From positions 24,754 to 88,753 of the forward strand of contig DEAW01000174.1 of the NCBI GenBank assembly GCA_002348315.1: DNA of 64,000 bases, written 5' to 3'. Position 1 is the first letter of the stretch. Every line of letters starts with the position of its first letter. The position numbers and the translations under genes were made by a program. Source of the DNA: Planctomycetaceae bacterium UBA2972. GTDB lineage: Bacteria > Planctomycetota > Planctomycetia > Pirellulales > Pirellulaceae. Positions 43,777 through 52,155 of the stretch are shown piece after piece. Below the pieces are notes generated by a model. It worked only from the letters and a program-made list of their open reading frames with translations, was not told where the DNA came from and did no database searches.

Positions 43777-45078
43777 ATGGCTGCCGAAAACCGACTCTCT
43801 GTCTACCTCATTGCGTTGGGGATCGTGGCGGTCGGAGCTTTGGTTGGTTCATGGCTAACTCCCTCGTCGTCCTCGGATGTTCTACAAGCGCCTGTAATCT
43901 CGGGCAGTATGGATGATGCAGCTCCGGGACCGCATTACGCTCTGGAATGCTATGACTGTCGGATTCCTTTTCGAGTCGATGCAAGTACGGTCAATGAAAC
44001 GAATCTACCGATCTGCTTTAACTGTGGGGCGACCAATGCGATCGAAGATATTCCCACTCAATTGAATACAGTTCGTTTTGAGTCCCGGGCTATACAGGAG
44101 TTGCAACGATGGGATGAAGTAGTCTTTGAGTATGATTCTGAGAAGTATCTAAAACGGGTCATAGGATTGCCCGGAGAAGAAGTGGTCACCGAGAGTGGCG
44201 AGCTATACATCAATAACCAGCTTTATCAAAAGTCGCTCGAAGAGTTTGACCAATTGAGCGTTGATCTGTTTGATAGCCGGTATCAGCCGTCCGACCCGAC
44301 TTTTAGTTTGTTGCGACGATTTGGAGTTCGCGGTGAGGATGAGGGCTGGATCTACACACTGGACAAGTCTTTCTCTTTTGATGCTCCGGCCAAAACTCAT
44401 CCACAATGGCTGGATTATCACCAATGGAATATTGTGGCGGGGTTTGTTCCACCGGCACCACGAGGGTCCAGCTCGGCCATTTTTGATTACCTCCCCTACA
44501 ACCAATTCATTTCCCGTTCACGATTGAATTTCGTGGATGATTTTGTAGTGAACCTGGAATTGAAGATTTTCCAACCTGGCGTCGTCCGGTTGAGGTTACT
44601 GGACGTGGAGGTCGAGATCGACTTCCATTTGTTTAACGTACAGGTTTCTCAGTCTGCCTTTTTAAGAAGCTCAGCAAAAGTGGCACCTATTCAGTGGGAA
44701 GAGACCGGTACTGCAGTACCGCTGAGAATTGGGAGGCTGGATGGTCGAGTGGTTGTGCAGATTCAGGGGAATACGGAGTATTATCCGATGGATCCGTTGA
44801 TTCGAACGGGTGACTTTGAGTCCGATACGCTTGTTCGGAAGACTCCGTTTTCGATTGCTGCAGACGAAGGTGTATTGGATCTCAATTTGATCATGATTGC
44901 GCGGGATATCTATTGGCTTGGTATGGATTATTCTTCAGACAGATGGCAGGCTGCGAAAAAGATGACGTCTGAAGAGTATTTTTTGGTGGGTGATAATCAA
45001 CCGGTATCACGTGATTGCCGACATTGGGGCGAGGGAATTACACGTGAGGCGATTATAGGTGTGGTCATAAAAGAATAA
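43777..45078 (+). CDS. lepB: Signal peptidase I paralogue A with zinc ribbon and inserted beta domain
   Basis: Signal peptidase I removes signal peptides on the outer side of the inner membrane. The 433-aa protein has one N-terminal anchor (about 8-26), the catalytic serine in S-G-S-M (Ser44), and the general-base lysine in Y-L-K-R-V-I-G-L-P-G-E (Lys126). The box E motif G-D-N-Q-P-V-S-R-D-C-R-H-W-G lies near the end. Two extras are present. C-Y-D-C at 58-61 and C-F-N-C at 80-83 form a four-Cys zinc-ribbon-like site just after the serine. Roughly 260 residues, partly beta-rich, sit between the lysine and box E. It is translated with lepA. The activity call is strong; the purpose of the insertions is unknown. 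Confidence 0.85.
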   Translation: MAAENRLSVYLIALGIVAVGALVGSWLTPSSSSDVLQAPVISGSMDDAAPGPHYALECYDCRIPFRVDASTVNETNLPICFNCGATNAIEDIPTQLNTVRFESRAIQELQRWDEVVFEYDSEKYLKRVIGLPGEEVVTESGELYINNQLYQKSLEEFDQLSVDLFDSRYQPSDPTFSLLRRFGVRGEDEGWIYTLDKSFSFDAPAKTHPQWLDYHQWNIVAGFVPPAPRGSSSAIFDYLPYNQFISRSRLNFVDDFVVNLELKIFQPGVVRLRLLDVEVEIDFHLFNVQVSQSAFLRSSAKVAPIQWEETGTAVPLRIGRLDGRVVVQIQGNTEYYPMDPLIRTGDFESDTLVRKTPFSIAADEGVLDLNLIMIARDIYWLGMDYSSDRWQAAKKMTSEEYFLVGDNQPVSRDCRHWGEGITREAIIGVVIKE

Positions 45079-45085
45079 TGACAGG

Positions 45086-45120
45086 AATAGTGTGAACAAA
45101 CAGCGGTTTATCACACTATT
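45086..45120 (+). repeat. Ten-base perfect inverted repeat between the two signal peptidase genes
   Basis: AATAGTGTGA and TCACACTATT are exact complements, ten bases each, separated by 15 bases that contain a further short AAAC/GTTT match. The repeat begins eight bases after the first signal peptidase stop. No T-run follows, so it is not a classical terminator. It could stabilise the 3' end or partly separate expression of the two genes. Confidence 0.55.
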
Positions 45121-45171
45121 AGTTGTTAGGTATATTGGTAGATACGCCTAGCAGCGATAGAGTCCTTCGAT

Positions 45172-47310
45172 GTGTATTCAAAAACAAGTAGGCAGTTAAA
45201 CGAAAAAATGAGTAACTTAAGTTACAGGGAAGAGCTTCAGGACGGAGTCGTGATGTACATTCGCGACATGCTGGAAGGATTCGCACTAGCTTTTATTCTG
45301 GCATTTATCTTTCGCGAATTTGTCGTGGAAGCCTATATCATCCCTACCGGATCGATGGCTCATGGGCTGCAGGGGACGCATGTCGAACATAATTGCCATG
45401 TTTGTGACTACCAATATCGAGCTGGTGCGTCTATAGAGAATGCCGAAGATTCAGACAATGAAGTCGTTGCGACAGTCTGTCCAATGTGTGGCTTTACCGA
45501 AGTTCTGGATAAAGCCAACGATTCGTCCAAGGGCGCCTTCTCCGGTGATCGCATTCTGGTTAATAAATTCTCTTATCTGTTCAACGATCCCAACCGCTGG
45601 GATGTAATCGTCTTTAAGAATCCGATGGATTCCACTCAGAACTACATTAAACGACTGGTTGGGCTACCGGGCGAAAAGGTGTTGGTCACCAATGGAGACG
45701 TTTATACCAAGCCCCTGACCAATACCAATGCGGTATACCAGATTCAGCGGAAGCCGGAGCATAAGCAATTGGCGATGATGCAGCTTGTGCACGATACACA
45801 ATATCGCCCCAAAGCACTCGATGATTTAATGTGGCCTCAACCCTGGCGAATGGTGGGAACCTATGCAGACACGTATCACCCGCCTGCTGAAGAAGGCCAG
45901 CCGGGAGCCTGGAAACCAACGACAGAGGGATTTCAGTATTCAATAGATGGTTCCAGTCAGGAAAAGGTGAGTATTCGTTATCACCACAATATGCCCGAGC
46001 AAAACTTCTGGGTGATTTATAACCAGATCATGGGGCACATTAAACAGGCTGAAGCGGCAGGTCGGTCCGAGGATGTCATACGCTATCGAGAGCAGTTGCG
46101 GACAGCTTTCTGGCCGCTTCCCAGATTGATTACGGACGTATACGCCTACAATACCGTGATCGCCAGGAATGATATTCAAAGCGCAGCGTATTCGGTGTTT
46201 TCCCTTCCTGTCGGAGATGACATTGCCGAAGGATCTGAATCAGATTTAGGAGGACAGACTCTAGCTTTAGATCAGGATTATGTGGCTACATTTAGAGAGG
46301 TTATGCAGGGCGAGAAACCTTCCTCTGATTTGCTGGTCTACCGAATATCCCAAAGACTACGTTCCAGTTGGCCCGGTGCGGATACGCGAGGGCAATACTG
46401 GGTTGGTGATCTGGCTGTGGAATTCGATGTTCAGATCGAAGGTGAGGCCGGCATATTGGGATTTGATATTGTTGAAGCCGGAGTCCATTACGAAGGTGAA
46501 ATCGATGTCGCTACTGGAAAGCTTGTGTTATCCATAAATGGTGGTGCAGAGTATTTTGTATCAGCCGGGGAAGACGAAAGCACCGGTTTTGAAGGTCCGA
46601 TTGTTGAAGGGCAGACGACCATTCAGGGAAAAGGCGAGCATACCATTCGCTTTAGCAATTTCGATAATGAATTACGAGTGTGGGTGGATGATGAGTTAGT
46701 CGAATTGAATCATCGAGCAACTTTTGTAACTGAACGGATGTTAGGTCCCAAGTGGTCCGAAGAAGACCCCGGAGATTTGCTTCCGATTGGCTTACATTCA
46801 ACCGGATTAGCCATGACACTGGAAGACGCCCGGGTTTATAGAGACGTTTACTATATCGCTTCGAAAAATAGTCTTGCTATTGGTGGTGAATACGATGTTA
46901 ATTTCAGTGAAGAGGGGATTACCTCGGATTTAATCATGCGGTATCAAAGAGACATTGCTCAAATTGATCCAATCTGGCTATCTCCAAATCGGAGTAGCTC
47001 GAGCAAATATAATCACATCAAGCTACACCTTTCGGCATTTCCAGCCTGGAACGATTCACCGCTGTTTGCTGACCGCAATAGTCTGGAATTTGATGTGCAC
47101 GAAGACGAGTTCTTCCCGATGGGTGATAACAGTCCTCAGAGTGCAGACGCCCGAAGTGAGACCTGGTTTCGCGACATGGGAAAAAATACATTCAATCGTA
47201 AGTTGTTTATTGGCGAAGCTCTTTTGATTTACTGGCCACACCCGCATGGAGCCCCGGTAGTCGATTGGCCGATCATTCCGAACTTCCAACGAATTGGTGT
47301 AATACGGTAA
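45172..47310 (+). CDS. lepB: Signal peptidase I paralogue B with zinc ribbon and very large insertion
   Basis: A 712-aa second signal peptidase. One anchor (about 36-50) precedes I-I-P-T-G-S-M (Ser61), the lysine is in N-Y-I-K-R-L-V-G-L-P-G-E (Lys160), and box E reads G-D-N-S-P-Q-S-A-D-A-R near the C-terminus. C-H-V-C at 75-78 and C-P-M-C at 103-106 repeat the zinc-ribbon feature of paralogue A. About 490 residues lie between the lysine motif and box E. They include a beta-rich, lectin/LamG-like stretch (A-V-E-F-D-V-Q-I-E-G near 425, W-V-D-D-E-L-V-E-L near 504). Start is GTG 45172 or the ATG at 45208, which removes 12 residues and looks equally good. Sequence similarity to A is confined to the catalytic boxes and Cys pairs. 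Confidence 0.83.
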   Translation: MYSKTSRQLNEKMSNLSYREELQDGVVMYIRDMLEGFALAFILAFIFREFVVEAYIIPTGSMAHGLQGTHVEHNCHVCDYQYRAGASIENAEDSDNEVVATVCPMCGFTEVLDKANDSSKGAFSGDRILVNKFSYLFNDPNRWDVIVFKNPMDSTQNYIKRLVGLPGEKVLVTNGDVYTKPLTNTNAVYQIQRKPEHKQLAMMQLVHDTQYRPKALDDLMWPQPWRMVGTYADTYHPPAEEGQPGAWKPTTEGFQYSIDGSSQEKVSIRYHHNMPEQNFWVIYNQIMGHIKQAEAAGRSEDVIRYREQLRTAFWPLPRLITDVYAYNTVIARNDIQSAAYSVFSLPVGDDIAEGSESDLGGQTLALDQDYVATFREVMQGEKPSSDLLVYRISQRLRSSWPGADTRGQYWVGDLAVEFDVQIEGEAGILGFDIVEAGVHYEGEIDVATGKLVLSINGGAEYFVSAGEDESTGFEGPIVEGQTTIQGKGEHTIRFSNFDNELRVWVDDELVELNHRATFVTERMLGPKWSEEDPGDLLPIGLHSTGLAMTLEDARVYRDVYYIASKNSLAIGGEYDVNFSEEGITSDLIMRYQRDIAQIDPIWLSPNRSSSSKYNHIKLHLSAFPAWNDSPLFADRNSLEFDVHEDEFFPMGDNSPQSADARSETWFRDMGKNTFNRKLFIGEALLIYWPHPHGAPVVDWPIIPNFQRIGVIR

Positions 47311-47354
47311 GATACCTACGGTAATTTCTTAGCTTAAAAGCGAGACGCGACAGG

Positions 47355-48104
47355 ATGTCGATTCTTGAAGTCAACGGATTGGTTAAAACCTATGGCCGCA
47401 AACGCGTGGTCAATGGAGTTAGCTTCTCAGTCGAACCGGGTGAAATCGTAGGATTGCTGGGGCCTAACGGCGCAGGCAAAACCACGACGTTCAAGATGAC
47501 TTGTGGAATGGAACGGCCTGATGAGGGCTCTGTCACACTGCACGGACAGGATGTAACAGACTGGCCGATGTATCGCCGCGCACGTGAAGGGCAGATGGGG
47601 TACTTACCGCAGGACTCGAGCGTTTTCGCTAAACTGTCGGTCGAACAGAATCTCAATCTGATGATCGAATTGCAAAAGATTTACGGCAAAGCCAAACGTA
47701 AGCGTTGTGATGAACTGCTGGAACGGTTCAATATCACTCATATTCGTAAAAACAAGGCTGGCCGGGTTTCTGGTGGAGAACGTCGACGACTTGAGATTGC
47801 TCGTTGTCTGATTCTGGAACCAGAGATCATCATGCTTGATGAGCCGTTTGCCGGTATCGATCCCAAGACGATTGATGGAATTCAGGCAACGATTTCTGAG
47901 TTGCGAGAGACCGAAGGCATCTCATTCTTCATAACCGACCATGCGGCCATTGAAATCCTCGAAGTGGTCGATCGCGTTTATGTGATCGATCAGGGTGAAT
48001 TTCTATTCGCAGGTACAAGTGAAGATGCGATCAACGATCCTGCCGTTAAGGAAAAATACCTCGGCGACATGGATCGACCAATCTATACAGCCCAGTCTGC
48101 TTAG
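47355..48104 (+). CDS. lptB: ABC transporter ATPase, LptB-like
   Basis: LptB powers lipopolysaccharide extraction from the inner membrane. The 249-aa protein has Walker A G-P-N-G-A-G-K-T-T-T (about residues 36-45), Q-loop Y-L-P-Q-D-S-S-V-F-A-K-L-S-V (about 81-94), signature V-S-G-G-E-R-R-R and Walker B I-I-M-L-D-E-P-F-A-G-I-D-P. The switch is T-D-H. The Q-loop run and the F-A-G-I-D-P phrase are typical of LptB rather than of other ABC ATPases. No lptF, lptG or lptC is nearby, so the name is by similarity. The last four bases overlap the convergent dapL gene. Confidence 0.85.
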   Translation: MSILEVNGLVKTYGRKRVVNGVSFSVEPGEIVGLLGPNGAGKTTTFKMTCGMERPDEGSVTLHGQDVTDWPMYRRAREGQMGYLPQDSSVFAKLSVEQNLNLMIELQKIYGKAKRKRCDELLERFNITHIRKNKAGRVSGGERRRLEIARCLILEPEIIMLDEPFAGIDPKTIDGIQATISELRETEGISFFITDHAAIEILEVVDRVYVIDQGEFLFAGTSEDAINDPAVKEKYLGDMDRPIYTAQSA

Positions 48105-49333
48105 AACGTAAACGGTACGCTGCTCAAACGAGCGATGGTTTCCTGCATCAGTTCCTGCTCACGCTGTTCATCATCCGCTACGTAAGTGACAGAGAATCGC
48201 AGAAATGCTCCGGCATTATCCCAGGGCACCGTGACGATCCCATGCTCGGTAATGAGATACTGGCTAGCCTCTTCGGCATTGGCAAAAGAAGGGCCACCTT
48301 CAACACCTGTTGGTGATGGAGTGTAGAGGAAGTAAGAGCCGCCCGGCATTTCCGTTTGGAAACCACATGAGGCCAGCGTGTCGACCAACGAGGTCATGCG
48401 ACGTCGATACTTTTCTCGAATACGTTGGGGAATGGAATCATTATCCAGAGCTGCAGCCGCAGCCTTTTGTATAGCGATAAACTGCCCGCTATCACAGTTA
48501 TCCTTAACGTCTGAGAATGCCTGTACCAACAAAGGATTACCGCAGACCCACCCAATTCGCCAGCCGATCATATCAAAGCCTTTGGAAAGCGAGTGGATTT
48601 CGACACCTACATCCCGAGCTCCGGGAGTTTCCAGAAAACTGGTGGGTTTACCGTCAAAGGTCAACAGAATATGTGCAGCGTCCTGAACCACGACGATGTT
48701 GTTTTCTTTGGCAAACTGTACAACCTTTTCAAAGAATCCTGCAGGGGCCAGCTTTCCTGTGGGGCTGTTGGGATAATTAATAACCAGCAGCTTTGCACGG
48801 TTCAGAATGTCAGCTGGAATCGAATCCAGGTCCGGTAGAAAATTGTTCTCGGCCAGCAATGGCAGCTCGTGTACTTCGCCACCATAGTATTTTGTATGGG
48901 TGCCGGCGACAGGGTATCCGGGTACTGTCATGAGTGTCACATCACCCGGATTAATGAAGCAGGCGGGTATCATCGACAACGCTGTTTTGGATCCGATACA
49001 GTGATTCACTTCGGTGGCTGCATCCAACTCAACATTGAAATTACGTTGCATGAATCGGGCAACGGCTTCCTTAAATTCAGCGATTCCGTTATCTGCATAC
49101 CCTCGGTTTTCCTGCAGATGAATTTCAGTGGCCATGACTTCACGGACGGCTTCATCAGCCGGGGCGTCGTTTTCACCAATGCCGAAATCTAAAAGCAAGC
49201 GATCCGGGAAGTCAGCTAGAGCCTTTCGCTTGGCTCGTTTGATCTTCTCGAATTTATAGATTTCAGTTCCTTTTCCGTAGTTTTCACCACCGATACGGTC
49301 TGCAAATAGCTGTTGGAAGTATGGGTCGCTCAT
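48101..49333 (-). CDS. dapL: LL-diaminopimelate aminotransferase
   Basis: DapL converts tetrahydrodipicolinate directly to LL-diaminopimelate using glutamate, bypassing the succinylase or acetylase routes. It supplies lysine and the peptidoglycan cross-linking residue. The protein (410 aa from the ATG at 49333) has the fold type I PLP motifs: I-N-Y-P-N-S-P-T-G, D-A-A-H, and the Schiff-base lysine in S-L-S-K-G-F-D-M-I-G-W-R-I-G. The start D-P-Y-F-Q-Q-L-F-A-D-R-I-G-G is typical of the bacterial DapL group. A GTG at 49348 would add five residues. It overlaps lptB convergently by four bases. Confidence 0.87.
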   Translation of the reverse strand: MSDPYFQQLFADRIGGENYGKGTEIYKFEKIKRAKRKALADFPDRLLLDFGIGENDAPADEAVREVMATEIHLQENRGYADNGIAEFKEAVARFMQRNFNVELDAATEVNHCIGSKTALSMIPACFINPGDVTLMTVPGYPVAGTHTKYYGGEVHELPLLAENNFLPDLDSIPADILNRAKLLVINYPNSPTGKLAPAGFFEKVVQFAKENNIVVVQDAAHILLTFDGKPTSFLETPGARDVGVEIHSLSKGFDMIGWRIGWVCGNPLLVQAFSDVKDNCDSGQFIAIQKAAAAALDNDSIPQRIREKYRRRMTSLVDTLASCGFQTEMPGGSYFLYTPSPTGVEGGPSFANAEEASQYLITEHGIVTVPWDNAGAFLRFSVTYVADDEQREQELMQETIARLSSVPFTF

Positions 49334-49463
49334 CCTCAGTTGTTTCACTCTACTTTTAGATTGGAAGAAGTTTACTTCATACTTCCAAATTACTTCAAAA
49401 TCGTGGGTTGTGAAACCGGATGCTATCGAGAGAATGGGAAAACCTGTCGGTATCCGTTTGGAA

Positions 49464-50885
49464 TCACAGCAGATGCCGTGCTTTGACCTCGAGATACTGG
49501 TTGATCAGTGGGGCCGTTAAATCTTCGGGCAATACGTCCAGAGAGAAGACGCCCTGATGACTGAGGGTATTCAACACATCGTGTCGCCAATTGAGGATTT
49601 GCGCGGCGGCTGCCGCATTGTAGAGGCTCTCGGTTTGCTCAGCTTCGGCGAAGATTTCGTAATCCCGCATCATCACACTGACAGGCAAATGCCGTTTGGA
49701 AACGGTTTGCATGTATTGAACGACCTGCTGGGAATTCACTTCATCGACAACATTGGTTATCAACACAACCATCGCTCGTTTATTGCATCGATTCGCCAGA
49801 TACAGAAAGGCCTCGTCATAGCGAGATTCCACCATACGCGGGAATTGATTAAAGCTGGCATGCAGTAGTTGGTTCATGTGCCCGGTGCCACTGCGAGGTG
49901 GAACAAAGCAATGGACTTTATCAGAGAAACAAATCAAGCCGACCGAATCTCCCTGCGATAAGGCCACATGACTGAGCATTAAGGCGGAATTTAATGCATG
50001 ATCGACAAAGGACATGTCATCCGACTCGTTCGTCATCATACGTCCGCAATCGACAAGGAAGATCACTCGTTGACTCTGGCTTGTCTGATAGTCTTTCACG
50101 ATCAGTTTGTTATGTCGGGCACTGCTGCGCCAGTTAATATTCTTATAGTGGTCATCTCGCGTATATTCCCGCAACCGTTCAAACTCGTTGTCCTGTCCCA
50201 CTTTTCGAGTACGTCGCACTCCCATTAATGCGAGGCGGTTGGTACGCGCGAGCAGAGCATAGTGAGAAAGTTGCTTGAGGTCCGGATAGACATGCAATTC
50301 TGTTTTCACAGGGAGTGTTAAATGACGCATCCAAAAGCCAAACGCTGACCTCACACGCACATGGACACAGTGCATGGGGAATTTTCCTCGTTGGGTAGGT
50401 GTCACTGTGTATTCAAATTCCAACGTTTCTTCCGGTTCAATGGCGGATGAGAATTTTACAATGTCGACTTCGAATTGTTCCGGTATATCATCGACCATCA
50501 TGATTTTCATGGTCCGTCGACTGTGATTAGTTATCTGAAATGTGATTCCTGCTGTTTTAGCGAGCGAGGCAACCTTTTGATGGATACGTTCGGCACTTAA
50601 GGACTGGGGGGATGGAATCGTAAACAGGTCGAAAGCAGCAATGACAAAGATGAGCACGTCAACGATGATCGCCGGCAGCAGCAACTCGGGTGAAAAGATG
50701 ATCCCAATGGTGATCAACGCAGGTACAAACAGAGCGAGAACGTAGAGTAGATTTGGGTAAACCCGTTTTCGCGCAACGAAGACCAGCGGGATCGTAAAGA
50801 TCACGAGCGTGAGCCAGGGAAACATCTGGAGGAATTCCAGATTATCCTGTGCCTGCTGCTGAAGTTGGTCGAAATTTTCGTCCAC
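49464..50885 (-). CDS. DUF58 protein (MoxR-associated, vWA-like)
   Basis: The 473-aa protein has two hydrophobic segments near the N-terminus (about 20-70), then an Ig-like region (about 110-200). The DUF58 signature L-R-E-Y-T-R-D-D-H-Y-K-N-I-N-W-R-S-S-A-R lies near 236-255. A von Willebrand A-like fold follows, with F-L-V-D-C-G near 275. DUF58 proteins pair with MoxR AAA+ ATPases in envelope assembly or metal-insertion chaperoning; here the MoxR gene is 45 bases upstream. The start is GTG. It is the last gene of a seven-gene operon. Confidence 0.9.
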   Translation of the reverse strand: MDENFDQLQQQAQDNLEFLQMFPWLTLVIFTIPLVFVARKRVYPNLLYVLALFVPALITIGIIFSPELLLPAIIVDVLIFVIAAFDLFTIPSPQSLSAERIHQKVASLAKTAGITFQITNHSRRTMKIMMVDDIPEQFEVDIVKFSSAIEPEETLEFEYTVTPTQRGKFPMHCVHVRVRSAFGFWMRHLTLPVKTELHVYPDLKQLSHYALLARTNRLALMGVRRTRKVGQDNEFERLREYTRDDHYKNINWRSSARHNKLIVKDYQTSQSQRVIFLVDCGRMMTNESDDMSFVDHALNSALMLSHVALSQGDSVGLICFSDKVHCFVPPRSGTGHMNQLLHASFNQFPRMVESRYDEAFLYLANRCNKRAMVVLITNVVDEVNSQQVVQYMQTVSKRHLPVSVMMRDYEIFAEAEQTESLYNAAAAAQILNWRHDVLNTLSHQGVFSLDVLPEDLTAPLINQYLEVKARHLL

Positions 50886-50930
50886 GATAAAGAACTCGTT
50901 CGTTGTGAATATCTACAGTTGGATGACGCG

Positions 50931-52136
50931 TTAGAGGCGAGGTACTTCCACCGTACGGATTAGGTCGGTAAGAATCTGATCCGCCTCCTGCCCTTCCACT
51001 TCGGCTTCAGCAGTCAACATCACTCGATGCCGAAGGACAGGAAGTGCAATTTGGACGACATCATCAGGAATAGCATAGTCACGACCCTGAAACGCAGCTA
51101 AAGTGCGAGCTCCCTGCATCAGGGCCAGCCCGGCTCGAGGTGACGCGCCCATGTACAGTTGTGGCCATTGTCGTGTAAGCCGGACAATCTTGTTGATATA
51201 GTCAGCCAGAGCGTCATCAATACGGACACTGGCATTCTCTTTAATCGCCGCGTTGATTTCAGCAGGAGAAGAAACGGTTTGGATTTCATTCTCCAGGACT
51301 TCACCCAAGTTGAGTTGTTGACTGTGCTGCTTGAGAATATCTGCTTCCTGTTGCTCGGTGGGATAATTCACGATCAGCTTCATCATGAATCGGTCTAACT
51401 GAGCTTCAGGGAGGTTATACGTCCCTTCCTGCTCCACCGGGTTCTGAGTCGCAATGACCAAAAAGGGTGGATCAAGTTTGTAGCTTTCGCCGTCGACGGT
51501 CACGCGATGTTCCTGCATGATTTCCAGCAGCGCGGCATGTGTCTTGGCGGGCGAGCGGTTGATTTCGTCGGCCAGTAGCAATTGAGTGAACACGGGGCCC
51601 GGATGGAATGTGAACTCCTGGGTTTTTACATTGAAAACAGGTGCGCCGGTAATATCGGAAGGCATTAAATCCGCTGTGAACTGAATTCGGCCAAAGTCAC
51701 AACCAAGGACATGTCCCAGCGTTCGCACGAAGAGAGTCTTCCCCAATCCCGGAACACTTTCGATTAAAACATGGCCGTTAGAGAAGAGTGACACAAGTGT
51801 ACCGAGTACCAATTCTTCCTGTCCCACAAAGACCTTGGCGACTTCGTTGGTGATTTTATTGAAGAGTGTTCGTGTTGCGGTCTCAGCACCGGTATCCGCG
51901 GATGCTGATAGCGACATTTTTCCGATATTGGTAGCCACCGGATTGGAGGCTACAGGTTGTGGCATTACCGGTTGCGGAGCCACTGGCTGAGGAGCAACTG
52001 CCTGAACCCCCTGCCCGGGAACATTGATGATGTTCTGACATTGCGGGCATTGCACCTGCGTTCCATTGAACGATGAAGGTAGAGTTAATGACTGGGAGCA
52101 TGATGGGCAGTTAAAAGTACCAATAGACATTTGCAT
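50931..52136 (-). CDS. MoxR-family AAA+ ATPase with an N-terminal zinc ribbon
   Basis: MoxR ATPases act as chaperones that mature partner proteins with vWA domains. Residues 10-33 hold two CxxC pairs (C-P-S-C and C-P-Q-C), a zinc-ribbon-like start not found in ordinary MoxR. A Pro/Gln/Val repeat linker (A-P-Q-P-V-A-P-Q-P-V, about 46-68) follows. The AAA+ core has Walker A E-S-V-P-G-L-G-K-T (126-134), Walker B L-L-L-A-D-E-I-N-R and sensor-1 I-A-T-Q-N-P. The DUF58 gene follows directly, the canonical pair. At 401 aa it is longer than the usual ~330 because of the N-terminal extension. It lies 19 bases after the DUF4350 gene. Confidence 0.9.
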   Translation of the reverse strand: MQMSIGTFNCPSCSQSLTLPSSFNGTQVQCPQCQNIINVPGQGVQAVAPQPVAPQPVMPQPVASNPVATNIGKMSLSASADTGAETATRTLFNKITNEVAKVFVGQEELVLGTLVSLFSNGHVLIESVPGLGKTLFVRTLGHVLGCDFGRIQFTADLMPSDITGAPVFNVKTQEFTFHPGPVFTQLLLADEINRSPAKTHAALLEIMQEHRVTVDGESYKLDPPFLVIATQNPVEQEGTYNLPEAQLDRFMMKLIVNYPTEQQEADILKQHSQQLNLGEVLENEIQTVSSPAEINAAIKENASVRIDDALADYINKIVRLTRQWPQLYMGASPRAGLALMQGARTLAAFQGRDYAIPDDVVQIALPVLRHRVMLTAEAEVEGQEADQILTDLIRTVEVPRL

Positions 52137-52155
52137 TACCTATGTTGGGATCTTT

